Positions 48,155 to 59,692 of a stretch of DNA of 64,000 nucleotides are shown piece after piece. This DNA comes from Nemophila menziesii (taxonomy: Eukaryota; Streptophyta; Magnoliopsida; Boraginales; Hydrophyllaceae), in the NCBI GenBank assembly GCA_029959085.1, contig JARWIR010000002.1, forward strand, positions 78,520,224 through 78,584,223, read 5' to 3'. The notes below the pieces were generated by a model. It did no database searches. It saw nothing but the letters and a program-made list of their open reading frames with translations, and was not told the origin of the DNA. Made by a program: the position numbers and the translations under genes. Positions within the stretch are counted from its first letter, which is position 1. The number at the start of each line of letters is the position of its first letter.

Positions 48155-49424
48155 CACAACCATCTCCAACTACCATTCTCTCAACAAACCTCATAAGAGG
48201 CCTATAATGCTCATAAAGTTCGAATCTTTCATTATCTCCAGCCCTATACACCTTCCACCATAGGGAAACCCCAACTCGAAAAACCCAACTCGTCACTAGT
48301 CACGAAATCGGAATAAAATTCGATCGCTTAAGATTTGGGAGCTTATATGAATATTGGTAATTATTTTAATTTCAATCTATTTTAATCTAGTGTAAAATTT
48401 GACAACTTGTATATACATATGGGTAACAATTTTAATTTCAGCTTATTGCTTTAGTAACTACTTCTAAGTATCTTAATACCATTTCTTATTTAAATATTTA
48501 TTTGTTTATTTGAATAGGAAGAGAAGCAGTTAAGCTCTGGTTGGACGCTCATGCGTGATGACAATATGGTTGTTCCCAAATACGAGTGCAAGTGTGGTTG
48601 AACAGACTGTTACCTCCAGGGTGTAGGATTACTATTGATCGTGTGAGTAATATTCAATTGTGATAGGGACTACAACAATTCTAGAGAGGGAGGGTGAAGA
48701 AGGTGGGAGAAGAACATATCTAAGTGGTGGGAAGAGATTTATTTTTGTTTGTTGTTCCTGTACGAGAGGGCGGCGGTTTTCTTTTACAGGAGAGAGGATT
48801 GGTTAAGAAGGTGGAAGAGCGATTAAGATCTAAGGGAAGAGATTTTTGTTTGGTTGTTGTTCCCTTAAGGAGACAAGAGTTGGTAGAGGCAAAAGAGAGA
48901 GATCAGTGAGAGAGTAATAGAATGAGATTTATGTACCCTAGTGTAGAAGAAGTGAAAGCAATTACATTGGTTGTATTAAGGAGAGAGGAAAAGATATTTG
49001 TTTTGAAATTAATAAATTGGTGTGATTTGACTTTTCTGATGGAAAGAGAAACTTTTTAAGATGACATACTAGTAAATACTTCATCTGGTTAATCATGTAA
49101 CTACAAGATCCAACTAATAATTACTTTAGGTCTTATAATAGAAGATGGAATGTGTTTTGGGCCTTATTAAATAATAACCCCAATCGAAAAAACGTTACTC
49201 TTCGTGCTTTACATAAAGGATTAAAGATTATGTTTATAGGAAAAAACTAGGAGAAATATAGATGCTAGATACATTTTTTTTTCGAAAAGATGCTAAATAC
49301 TTTTACTTTTGTTCCGAACAAAAAATTGCTAGATAGTGAATTTTAAGCCAAATCTGGCTACTTTCGTATGCCTCAATATATTTCTTTTCTATTATTTATT
49401 ATTTTTATTTTCAACAATTTCTTT
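48155..49424. other. Intergenic, small internally repeated frame only
   Basis: No recognised gene. At 48724-48909 a 61-codon frame contains a diverged internal duplication (GGGAAGAGATTTATTTTTG at 48731 and GGGAAGAGATTTTTGTTTGG at 48835). It has no family features and is probably not a gene. Confidence 0.4.
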
Positions 49425-49427
49425 TTT

Positions 49428-49538
49428 GTTACATGGGAGAACCACTTTTTGGACTCGATGTCGTTGACATGGTTTGAACATGTACCGCCTAAATGGATAA
49501 CTAAGTCTCTAACTAGTTGAGTTAATCCCAACTGATTG
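49428..49538 (-). mobile_element. Diverged SINE, same family as at 41264
   Basis: On the minus strand it matches the SINE upstream of the F-box gene (TTAACTCAACTAGTTAGAG, a B box mutated to GTTCAAACC, then GTCCAAAAAGTGG and CTCCCATGTAAC). A T-rich stretch on the plus strand at 49420-49427 corresponds to the tail. Flanking CAATTTCTTT and CAATTTTATTTCTTT may be a decayed target duplication. Confidence 0.7.
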
Positions 49539-49545
49539 CAATTTT

Positions 49546-50229
49546 ATTTCTTTATGGTTCATATTGTATTTTTTTCTCGTCAAATGTAACAGTTATGGCA
49601 TTATTTGAAAAGAAAAAATGAAGCATAACATAACATTGCTAATATATACACGATGGAATATATATTTTATAGATTTATAATTATTTTAATGAGTTGAAAA
49701 ATGTGTAAAATAATTATAATTAATAATGATTTATAAATTAATATTTTTAATATTTAATTAAAACATTTGTAAAAAATCAAAAATTAACAAATCACTAATG
49801 TGAGTAATGAAAATTTAAAAAATTAATAAATTAGATGAAATAATTTATTTATTAGAATTAGGAGTTTGAAAGTGTGAGGCTGTTAGAATACACTTGTTTT
49901 ATAAGGTTCCTATTCGATAGGGAATAGGTGTTTGACCTCCAATTCTAGTAAAAAAATTAGGTAGTTGTTGGATTTAGCCTTAATACAAATGTTTGTGTAC
50001 TTTCATCTAGTTTTGTAATCAGATAATAAAATAAAATAAAATAAAAAGGATAGAGATAATTATTTTTTCTTTACATAACTTGCTTAAAAAAAATTAAAGT
50101 TTTGTGTTAAGAGTGTGACACACATATCACAAATTGTAGGAAAGCATATGACACATACACGTTTCTTTTTGGGTTAAATGGAGATCGAAATTGATCGTGG
50201 AATACTAGGCTAATAAATCATCTAACAAC
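49546..50229. other. Intergenic, AT-rich
   Basis: No gene recognised. A short (ATAAA)n tract lies at about 50014-50046. Confidence 0.45.
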
Positions 50230-50745
50230 CTGGGACTAAACACAACCCTTGGTGTCTTCCACCCCATGCAATCGTGCGTAAGATATTTCCAAATTCCCTT
50301 CGGTGGATCTCGCTCTAAAATATAACTATCGCGTTGTAACAATCTGAAATGGGCTAGCTAATCTGCACAAGATTTCGCTTCCTGATAGATAGACCTAAGT
50401 CTAAATGCATTGTTCTTTGCCATGATCCCCCGTACCTGATCAACCCAGAACGATGTCGGCCCTCTCCCGATCTCCGCCTTACGAATTAAGTCCACTACTT
50501 CCCACGAGTTCACTTCAACATCTACTTCTTTCATCTGCAATTCCTCAACTACTTTTAAGCCCTCGTACAATGCTATAATTTCCACAAACACCAGTGATTC
50601 CTGAAAAATCTTCCCTGATCGAATTTTCTTCAACATCTCTGTTATCCCACCACCTCTTCCCTCCTTACGCCATCTATTGCAACTACGATCCGTATTCAAT
50701 TTTACCCCCTGAAGCGGCTTACTTCAATATCCAATAAGGCTTAAC
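50230..50745 (-). pseudogene. LINE 3' fragment (RNase H-like domain)
   Basis: Minus-strand frame from 50699 reads MNTDRSCNRW..GGGI, then FVEIIALYEGLKVV and VEVNSWEVVDLI. This matches the RVT_3-type RNase H of plant LINEs (LN.DGS...GGG, E..AL..GL, ..DS..vv). The second acidic residue is N instead of D. Similarity continues past the stop at 50358 as LAHFRLLQRDSY. Only the 3' end of the LINE is present, as expected for a 5'-truncated insertion. Confidence 0.75.
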
Positions 50746-50929
50746 ATCCTTTTATTAGTCGGTACCTTCCTCCGAAAGACACATACACGTTGCCTTTGAC
50801 GGAATATGATTTCCACCTTTTAACTAGAGATTTCCTTTTTTTAAAGTTTTGTTTAAGAATATAAATGCAAAAATAATTACGAGAACAACCTAAAAGCAAG
50901 CATTACTAGCCTATTATTTTAATCAATCT

Positions 50930-51185
50930 ATTAACTTAGAGCTTGTTTGATCTTGTTTGGGATTGATTATTTTAGAGTTAAAACTGATTTTCCATTAAAA
51001 TCAAAATATTTGTAAAAAATATTAAAAAATATTTTGACATCTAAAAAATCACTTCAAGTGATTATTTTAATAATCACATAGCTTTTCCTAAAAGTGATTT
51101 TGAGGATTTAAAGTATATTTAGGGATCTAAAATCACTTGAAGGGATTATTTTAAAAAACAATTCCAAACGAGTCCTAAATCGGTC
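50930..51185. mobile_element. Small MITE-like element
   Basis: The ends AGCTTGTTTGATCTTGTTTG and CCAAACGAGTCCTAA are imperfect inverted repeats, with AAAATAATCNC-type pairs further in (about 250 bp in total). It contains several GTGATT/AATCAC pairs in both orientations. The target duplication was not resolved, so the superfamily is uncertain. Confidence 0.45.
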
Positions 51186-51807
51186 CATTTACTTAATTTT
51201 GAGGCACTCCTCAAAGAAATGCTTTCACTTAAAAAAAGAAAATACTGGGCAACGATTTCTAGAATGCAGGAAAATTAAATATTTAATAATTTTTTATATT
51301 ACAACAATACATAAATGATCTAATTTTATACTACTTCAACACACTATAATAATCAAGGATAATGATCTAGTTTTGATTGTGTGTTCCTGCAACACAAAAA
51401 TTTGCACTTTTGTGCGTTCTTGTAACACACAAATCACTGTATCATGTAAAATGTATGTTCCAATCCACCATTCAATAATTGTATTTACTTCTACATTTAC
51501 CTTTTTGTTGATTTATTTTCTGTACGTCATCTAGATCGTTTAATTCCTCATCTGTGACAAACACTTCTCCTTACCTCCAGAAAAGTTTCCTGTAAATACG
51601 ATTAAAGTCTTATTAGTCTATCGATATAAATATATAAAATATATTATAATTTTATTGTTCAACTTACCTTACCTTTTCTTTGTCCATTACTTCCTTTCTT
51701 TCGAGTCCTTTTTCTTTTCGGGTTCTTCATTTATTATCATCTTGGCTTGCACCATTTTTTTTGTTTACTGACTTTCTTTGTTATGGAGCTTCCATATACG
51801 ACAACAT
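51186..51807. other. Intergenic, weak minus-strand exon-like pieces
   Basis: Minus-strand pieces such as VFVTDEELNDLDDV (about 51520-51580) and MVQAKMIINEEPEKKKDSKE (about 51690-51755, followed by GTAAGG) could be exon relics. They are too short to assign. Confidence 0.25.
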
Positions 51808-51876
51808 TTTTCCCTTTTCCCCTATTGAAGATGCATATCTACAAGGCTTGGCTTTTTAAAAGGTTTAAATTTAGGA

Positions 51877-52410
51877 CAAACACTACCTATTCGACCATGA
51901 GTTCGTCTTTGTAACTGATCATAATACTCTCAAACATATTGCGACTCAAGGTAAGGTATCCCTCGTCATGCTTCTCGAGCATCCTACTTACAGTAACTTG
52001 CATTTGTGATTAAGTATAAAGCAAGCACCTTGAGTTGTATTGTGGATGCATTGAGCTGTCGTCACTTCTTTTTGACAGAGATACAAACCATAGTTTCGGG
52101 CTTTGATACATTTCTGGATCTATACAATTCGAATCCATATTTTTTGGGGATTTGTTGAAAAATCAGAATGGGGAGCAGACTGTTTTTATCATATATGATG
52201 GGTTTCTGTTTTGTGGTTTGTAGTTATGTGTTCCATATCATTGAGATCATTGAGAAGATCAACCACAGTGCACATCGTCTTCAATTGCCAAACCATAATC
52301 ACACCTCAGGCATTTTAGATGTGAAACATCTTCTTCCAGCCGTAGGTAGCGATTCTTCTAACGATGACCTTGCAGATTCGAAGATGGGTCTTCTATACCC
52401 TGTGGAGGAT
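51877..52410 (+). pseudogene. Gypsy polyprotein fragment: RNase H fused to integrase C-terminus by deletion
   Basis: Plus strand reads HYLFDHEFVFVTDHNTLKHI (about 51877-51936), then in other frames VDALSCRHFFLTEIQTIVSG and FDTFLDLYNSNPYF (to about 52140). These are RNase H and connection motifs of chromodomain-type gypsy elements, and IIYDGFLFCG follows (about 52183-52215). The sequence then jumps to IIEKINHSAHRLQLPNHNHT, ILDVKHLLPAVG and DDLADS (52240-52380), the last part of a gypsy integrase. The zinc finger and catalytic core in between are missing. The 111-codon frame at 52168-52503 spans this fusion out of phase and is not a gene. Confidence 0.72.
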
Positions 52411-53630
52411 GATGAAGTGAATATTTGGGCTTGTTTGGATAATCCAAAGGCTCGCAAATTTGTAATAAAAACTTTTGGAAATTCCTGGAAGAGTTTTCTC
52501 TAACTTTCGCATACTTTCTTGGAATGGGGCGTATAATATATATTTTTTGAGTAGATGGGCCTTTCATAACCAATGGATCGTTTTTCCATCCAAAGTTATA
52601 CGTTTTATATTTTGAGTTTTATTTGATTGACTTTTAGATCGTTTTTAATATTTTATTTTAGGATTTTGTATTTCGGGTCCATTAAGATTTTACTTTCTGC
52701 ATTATTTAACGACCTTTTCTTTTTCATTTGAAGGCAACTTTGAATTATTAAAAAAACCTTATTGTGATTTTCTTTTTCAAATTTGTGTTGTAATCTTGTT
52801 GTGCATATTATTTCGACATCTCAAGTGGTGTAAGAATTCACCAACCTTTCAAAAGTTGTAGAATACATTGGAAATATACTTTTGATTTTTGATATTACAA
52901 ATGTAGTTAAAACAAGTTTTACTAGCAATTTTTTGAAGTAAAAATCTAAAAATTTAAATCATTCTTCAAAGACTACATAATATTTACCATTACAGAAAAA
53001 AATTGCTCAACATTATCAAAAGTTTCTCTTCAAAAATTCTTTAATTCGTCTTCCATTCCCACACATTCAACTTTATTTGACTCCATTGATATACCTATTG
53101 TTAAGATTTAGATTATTGATTAATATAAATCCATTCATGTTCTTTTGGAGAAGTGGAAAATATTTAGTTTAATATAAAGTATTAAATAAATCAATCCATT
53201 TCTATTCTTTTGGAGAAGTGGGAAAGTCACTTTTTTGTGAAGAAAAGGTTCCACATAGGAGAAGAGATGGAAAAATAATAGCTTATAATATTTTACCCAT
53301 CTATTCCTTCCAAAAGAACTAAAGGCTATGAAAGCCAAAAAGGAAATGGCAAAGCCCCACACGCGCGCACCACCACCACCACCACCACCACCACCCGCCC
53401 GGCCTGGCCCGGCGACAGCGTTGGCTCATGGAACAAGTTTTTTAATTTAAATTTGGTAGAAAAAGACCAGTTCTTATAGTGGTCAGTGGAAATTCAAATC
53501 CTTTCAGCTAGAAGACAAATTCTCACCAATTATGCACCAGTCAACTGTAATAGAACTAGGTCAACACGGGAATGAATCAAGTCAACATACTGTCTAGGTT
53601 CATTCTAGAAATTGAAAATGTGTAACATAT
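52411..53630. other. Intergenic with a (CAC)n microsatellite
   Basis: No gene recognised. A (CAC)n run lies at about 53371-53396, followed by a GC-rich patch CCCGGCCTGGCCCGG. TTCTTTTGGAGAAGTGG is repeated at 53140 and 53207. Confidence 0.5.
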
Positions 53631-55249
53631 TAGTGGGGGCAATGATGTGATAAATAAACTAAAATAAAAAAAGATAATAATAAAGGACACACCCTTGACT
53701 ACCACGAGAAACTCACTGCAAGTATTACAGACCGTTTGTAAGTTTAGTTAGTAAGTAAAAGTTCGTTGGCAGGGATTTGATACGTTAGATCTACTTATGT
53801 ATATAAAGAAGTGTAGGAGAAATTACTTGTTAAATAAAAAGACAATACAAGTAATAATATCTATTTGGTTTTCAGATCTAGAAGATAATAATGCAAATAA
53901 ATAAATACTAAAAGAATAGAGATGAGAAATATAGCTTAGGTCTGCTAGCATGAACTTATCCTTCTAAATCAATATTCTAGTTATTAGGGTGATTAAAGCT
54001 CTTAGATAAATAGTCAGGATTCTATATTCCTCCTAACCCCCATCTGGGTGGACTTAGGTGGTGACCTGACTATTACCAGGGGACTTGGGTAAGGGGACCC
54101 TTTGCAATGATCGGTAGTTAATTCTCAAACCCTAATGACTATCTAGTTTGGCAAGCCCTTCCGGATCACTACCGCACACTAGACGCTTATGTGATGTTTC
54201 AATAATTAGACACCCCTCCCGAGTGACAGTCTAACTACTATTAATGGGGTAGTCTATACTCGTGCACTAACAAGAACTACGATAGATAAATCAAAGCACA
54301 TAAAACAAATATATGGTTAAGAAGCTAGAATCAATTTAAAAAGGTTTTTTCCCAAATAACATAAAAGCATATAAAGAATTAGAAATCAAAGATTATACAT
54401 ATGCAAACCCAAACTATGGTAAAATTAGTTCATATCTAAAGACATAGAAATAAACTATGGATAAAAGTAATTAGAACAAAGATAAGCTAAGAATCTATTA
54501 CAAATTACCCTAATGATAGAGGGAGATGATGAAAAAGAGGAGTTTGCTACTTCCAAACTTTTTGTCTTGCTCTCTATAGGCCTTGTTGCTTCTCTTGAAT
54601 GACTAAGGATAGATCTAAGGTTTAGAAATGAGCAAGGACATGTTTACAATGATTAAAGGGTGTATTTATATGTGTTTAAGAAGCCCTAGGTCGAAATCTT
54701 GGAGTAGAAGGCAAGTAATTTGACTCATTTTCCAAATCAAATTCGTTTCCTAAAATATAGGAGAAGAGAAAAACTGTTGTTGTCTTGTTTTTGTCGTATC
54801 ACAGTAATTTTTGCTCTGATTTTCGCCTATTTTATATCAAAACGACCGCGTCTAAAAGATATACACTTCATATTTTAAATGCTCCTCCAAATTCCTATCC
54901 AATCTTGAGTTATCTTCACTTTAGTGGACGTGGCTGCAAAATTTCAGATTTACTTGACAACTTTTCTTTCCTATTTTATCTCTACTTCCTTTATCTCTTA
55001 ATTCCTTCCATATCTTCTTCCTTATCTCTTTAGAATTGATTTGGAATCTAATTAATTTCCATATATCTTCAAAGCTTCACATTAACACGCAAATTAAACC
55101 AAATATGCTCTAAAAATAATAATTCATCAAATCAAGACAAGAAATAGAAATTTATCAAAATACGAATAAAAATCTATAAGTAAATACTCGTATACACCTA
55201 AAATGATATTTCCAACCTACATTATTATATCACAAATAAGAAGACATTA
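53631..55249 (-). mobile_element. Solo LTR (1,619 bp), second copy
   Basis: Same family as 30590-32103. It has a 5-bp target duplication CATAT (53626-53630 and 55250-55254). The terminal dinucleotides have decayed: TAGTGGGGGC instead of TGGTGTCGCC, and GACATTA instead of GACATCA. Shared landmarks are GACTTGGGTAAGGGGACCC, GACTATCTAGTTTGGCAAGC and GGTGTATTTATA. No internal region is present. Confidence 0.9.
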
Positions 55250-56335
55250 CATATGTCAATCAAAACATCAACAATCATGGAGACAATTAAGGCATTTATT
55301 GCTGACCATTCTGATAAGAGCTCACTCCTCACCTACTCTCCTATAAGTACAACTCCTCATTTGCCTTAGCCACGAAACACATCTAAAAAGAACAAACATT
55401 GTACTTCTCTTCTCTCTGAAATTATAGTTGTAGAATCTCCGTTAGAGATAACCGATACGCCAGAGTATCATTTTAACGCCAAAATTTATGTGTAATTTGT
55501 TTTTCTTTTCGTTTAAGTGTTTCATTTGTATTTCCATTTCTGTAATAGTTAGTGTACATTAATCGAGATATTGTTTTTCTGGATTTCCATTTCAATTGTT
55601 GTAAGACCGACGACTTTAATTGTTTCCAACACCTATTAGTTTAGCACCGAAATCCAAATTCAGGGGGATGATAATGCCACCATTATTTGTAAATCATTTG
55701 ATCTCACAATGGATACCTTAAAATTGCACGACCCAATTAATTGAAAGATTTTAATCTATCCTTCGAGTAATGGATGAAGTACTCCAAAGTTATAAGCAAA
55801 TCGAAGGAAGTCATTTCATTCGGAGTCGGTTGCATCTGGTTTAATCGATGAAGTACTCCAAAGAAATGATCAAAGTCTGGTTCTAACACTTCCAAAACTA
55901 TGCCCAAAACTTAGAATGCTTGTTTGCTCTCCTTCAAACCCTGATGAGTTTCTTTCATGTGTACTCAGAGGAGAAAAGGGGGGGGTCGCGGCGGTGTAGT
56001 GGTGGCGACGATATGTGTGGTCGCGGTGGCAGAGAAGAATTAATTGGTCGGAGTGAGAAGGAAGAGGTGAGACGGTTGGGTCCGTGAATTAGTTAAATAA
56101 AATATAAAGAAATATAGTAATTACTAGGAAATATTTATCCAACTATCCTTTTAGGAAGTTGAAATAAATAAAAGATAAGCGCTTTATTTCCATGTCACCC
56201 ATGATGGGTTAACATGAACGTGCTAGATAGTTACCTGGGTTTAACTGAAAGAACTTACCCACTAAGATAGTGCTTGGGGTGGAGATTATGGGAAAGTGGT
56301 TTATTATCAGTTAATAAACCAAAGCTTCCTGGACT

Positions 56336-56346
56336 CTATAAATAGG
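56336..56346 (+). promoter_or_regulatory. TATA-box-like motif of an LTR-type promoter
   Basis: CTATAAATAGG followed about 30 bp later by a CA-rich start region (CAACACAGCTTC). It closely resembles the copia LTR TATA (CTATAAATAGG at 42537). It may be a relic of an LTR or another mobile promoter. No downstream gene was identified. Confidence 0.35.
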
Positions 56347-56700
56347 AGTCTCCTACTCCATCTTCAACACAGCTTCAAAGCACACAAAAATCCTTCAGCA
56401 AAAAATTCCTGTTCTCTTATTCCATTATACGACAAAATTCATAGACACTTAGGTGGTGAAAACAAAGGGCTTAGTTCTAGTAATTAAGTTCACGATCAGA
56501 AAGTAAGAATTCAGAAAATAAGAATTCAGAAATCATCAAATCCGTTGCGTAAGAGGTTTGTCTAAAACCTAGACTATTTAATTTCATAGGTAACAGAAGT
56601 AATTTTCTTCTTTATCATTTAGATAAATAATTACCTGTGTTACTCTTAATTAATTATTGGTTTTTATGGAAGCAGAACCCTTTAGTTGATACTCATTACT

Positions 56701-56852
56701 CATGTCTAGCTAAAACATCTTTGTCCTCTACTAGCCATGGACGTAAGGGTTGCGTAGCTGCAATTCCTGAAATAGAACTCTTTATTCATGTCTAGCTCAA
56801 ACATCTTTGTCCTCTACTAGCCATGGACGTAAGGGGGTTGCGTAGCTGCAAT
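56701..56852. repeat. 86-bp tandem duplication
   Basis: CATGTCTAGCT.AAACATCTTT and CCATGGACGTAAGGG, then TTGCGTAGCTGCAAT, occur at 56701-56766 and again at 56787-56854. The period is 86 bp, with two extra G in the second copy. Confidence 0.9.
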
Positions 56853-57278
56853 CTTTTTGCAAATAAAGCACACGCAAGTTGAGTATCACACTCCATTTTC
56901 TCTTTCCAAATTATCTATTCTTGTCATCCTCATACCTTTCCACAAGAATTGAGGTGGCTATGCCTGTTTGTACTCATTCTTTTTATAAATATATTTCCCA
57001 TAATTCTAATTATACAGGTGTACGAAAAATCTTGTTATGATTAAAAGTTATGCCCCAAAATGAGCTCATAAGTAATTATAAATTGATAAGAAATAATCTA
57101 AAACCACAATGATGTTATGTATACATGAAGAATTAGCTAGAGGAAGTCCAAAATCATGACTTCCCGTGATATAAAAAGTTTGTCAATCTTAAAAATCAAA
57201 GAGAAAAAACAGAAAGATATGCAAAAAATAATGGAGTCGAAAGTAAATTGACTAATCTTTGGGCATATGATATGCTAA

Positions 57279-58026
57279 TTAATAAAGTGATTTGCTCAGC
57301 TCCTCTAGTTTCTTCATTCTCAGTTTCTCGCTTTCGCTTACCAACTGCATAAAATAAAAATAATAAATTAACTATTTTCTGGTATAAATTAGAAAAATAA
57401 AAAATTAATAAAATTTACCTCCATCAATTTGCTAAGCAGCTGAGCCTTTTCCTTGTTCTTTTCATTGAAAGCCTCGAGAGCTTCTCTATATTCCTTTTCC
57501 TAAAAACAAGTGAACAACTATCCATGACAATCATTATTTAATTAAATTAACAACTCTTCTACTCCTAAACATACCTTCTTTTGGCAGTTATTTGCTAATG
57601 GCTTGAGCTCCTTATTTGCAAGATCCACCTTTTTGCGCACAACCGTGATTTCTTTCCTCATTGGATCCGAAAGACCTTCAAGTTCCTACTAGTTTTTTGG
57701 TTCAAAAAAATAATAGTGATATTAGATGGATCTCAATGCTCGTCATTATGTGATATTAGCTGCTTAATTACCTCACGAATGATAGCCAAGCGCTTAGTTT
57801 CTTCCTCGACTCGACCTAACTGAGCTTGAACTCGCTCGCGAACAAGACACTTCTTCCTCTCGATCTCCTCCTCCTTTTCACGAAACGTGGAAAGAGCAGA
57901 CATTGTCATATCTTCCTCTCTATCTTCATTCATTGGACTAGCACTATGACTGATCATACCCAAATTCTTCACTCTTATCGTCTCAGAATTTTGTTGTTGT
58001 TCCAATATCTGTTTCTGTGTTGTCAT
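57279..58026 (-). CDS. RAB6-interacting golgin homologue (GORAB-like coiled-coil protein)
   Basis: Four exons on the minus strand: 58026-57772, 57685-57575, 57499-57419 and 57344-57279. All introns are GT...AG in phase 0, giving 170 aa. The protein is almost wholly charged coiled coil. Diagnostic stretches are SALSTFREKEEEIERKK, VQAQLGRVEEETKRLAIIRE, ELEGLSDPMRKEITVVRKKV, EALEAFNEKNKEKAQLLSKL and SEKLRMKKLEELSKSLY, which match plant proteins annotated as RAB6-interacting golgins. Animal GORAB acts at the trans-Golgi as a COPI scaffold; the plant role is not established. Length and intron pattern look intact. The start is the first Met of the frame, with the conserved core beginning at about residue 40. 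Confidence 0.85.
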
Positions 58027-58111
58027 GGCTATGAGTGCAGAATAAAAGAGAACCTCGTTGTGTTTCTCTTTGATGCTTCTTTATGCCCTTTTATGTTTGG
58101 AGAATGATGGG

Positions 58112-58175
58112 GTTTTTCCCTTTTCCCCTGTTGAAGATGCTTATTTACAAGGCTTGGCTTTTTAAAAGGTTTAAA
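58112..58175. repeat. Short dispersed duplicate upstream of the golgin gene
   Basis: About 65 bp (TTTTTCCCTTTTCCCCTGTT then GAAGATGC and ACAAGGCTTGGC) nearly identical to 51808-51872. In both places the flanks differ. It lies in the putative 5' UTR or promoter of the golgin homologue. A second short direct repeat, TTGGACCAACATTG-like, lies at about 58180-58220. Confidence 0.75.
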
Positions 58176-58329
58176 AATGGGACCAACATTGTTTTTTTTT
58201 TTTGACATTGGACCAACATTGTTTGCTTTCAAAACATATGTCATATGTTGGAATGGAATATACTTCCACTTGTTACAAAATTTAATTTAATTTTTACGAG
58301 TAACAAAAGTTACAAAAGATAATCTAAAA

Positions 58330-59692
58330 TTAACGTATTCTTAATCTTGACAAATGGTGTAATATTTCTATTGACGGTTGCTGATGCTCCATTGCTCTGT
58401 ATGTCTGGCTCTTGGCCTGCTTCGGTTTAATCTGCCTGATCCATGGTCTGATCTTCCACCTAGCGGTCGACACTTGTTTAATACTTTGAATTAATTCAAG
58501 TTTATCCGAGAATATAGTTTTCCCCTCGTGCTGATATTTCATTCTAATTTCTAATGATGTGATAATCGCTTGTGCTTCACCTTCTACACTGTTGTTGCAT
58601 AACTTTGTAGTCGTAAAATCTATTCGAGAATTATTAGTCTTATCATTCGGCACCACGCCTATTCCCGTAGGATTATGTACCTGGTCAAAAGATACATCTT
58701 AAGTAAATGCAATGTTAGTCTGAAAACCGAGATTATCTTCTGAATATGTATTTGTTTCTGCATTCGTGTTTGGATTTTGATCATTCATAAACCATGCCCT
58801 TCCAGAATGTTCAGTCATATTTCGGTTTGTAATACGTATAACTTCATCCGGTTCCACCTTTGAATTACTATGTCTGCTTTTCATCTTGGCTTTCCACAAA
58901 TTCCTGATCATAAGTAAAACGTATGCTATTATAATTTTTTTTCCATCCACCATTAACATATGTCCCGATGATCTTTTGCACCCATTGCCCCAGTTCTATC
59001 TCAGTGTTTTGGATATTAACCTGTAACTCTAGTCAAGCACATATCATTTTTCCACTCCACACGTTAGAAGTAAATGTTCAGTCGTTTCTTTTTCTGTACC
59101 GCGCCATTTACACTCAACTTTTACTTCACATTTTCTTTTTTCTAAGTTTGAACCTGTTGGAATCGCATTATTACAAGCTTCCCAGTTGAATATTCTAACC
59201 TTTGTTGGTACATTCAATCTCCATATTGTTTTCCATAGCTTCCCACCTGCTGGAATGTTTGCCGACTGGTGATGTTCTTTAAACAACTCATGATCCGTAA
59301 GCACTTTGTATCCTATTTTTGTTTCATATTCACCATATGGCCATATAAACTTATCTGGCTTCTCTTTCGAGAAAAATTTTTCCCTCAAGATGACGGGTAT
59401 GATTTGTTTTGAAAAAATTTCATCTAATAGTTATGTGTTCCATAACGTTGATCCATTTATCCATAGGTCGCTAACCTTTTGTATATTACAACCTTGAGGT
59501 TTTTTTAATGTCCACTGTGTATCTAAACATTTAACAGTCCAAATATTTATAGATTCTCAAGTCTGATTTGATATCTACCATATTTTTTTATCATGTATCT
59601 TCCTTCTATAGATTGACCCATGACCATATTCAAGATTGTATTAATTTTACATCGAAAAAATTATTTTCGGGAAATAAATACCTTTTAGTAAT
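58330..59692 (-). pseudogene. LINE 3' part (zf-RVT and RNase H), interrupted by a gypsy element
   Basis: On the minus strand, 59692-59390 reads as the end of the RT region (TQWTLKKPQGCNIQKV and DLWING). 59388-59044 encodes the zf-RVT domain (KLWKTIWRLNVPTKVRIFNW, then HLLLTCGVEK). 58656-58330 encodes an RNase H-like domain (DFTTTKLCNNSVEGEAQAII, KLELIQSIKQV). Frame changes separate the parts. The upstream LINE sequence is cut at 59693 by the gypsy 3' LTR and may resume beyond the window. It is a different copy from the LINE at 29750-36950. Confidence 0.8.

Larger units (their letters stand above)
55255..57278. other. Intergenic with two promoter-like stretches
   Basis: No gene recognised. 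At about 55341-55350 (CCTATAAGTA) and 56336-56346 (CTATAAATAGG) there are TATA-like motifs in LTR-like contexts. The second is followed by a CA-rich leader and a 63-codon frame (56296-56487) without family features. A direct 86-bp tandem duplication lies at 56701-56852. A G/C-rich patch with GGTGGCGACG lies at 55975-56030. Confidence 0.4.

Noticed and set aside
52168..52503. 111-codon ORF as a novel small membrane protein
   Set aside because: Its parts match gypsy connection and integrase-tail motifs across a deletion, so it is a retrotransposon relic.
55255..56900. Endogenous pararetrovirus promoter region (TATA in a CTATAAATAGG context)
   Set aside because: Only a TATA box and a CA-rich leader are visible. 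No viral coding motifs were found, so an LTR-type or other promoter relic is as likely.
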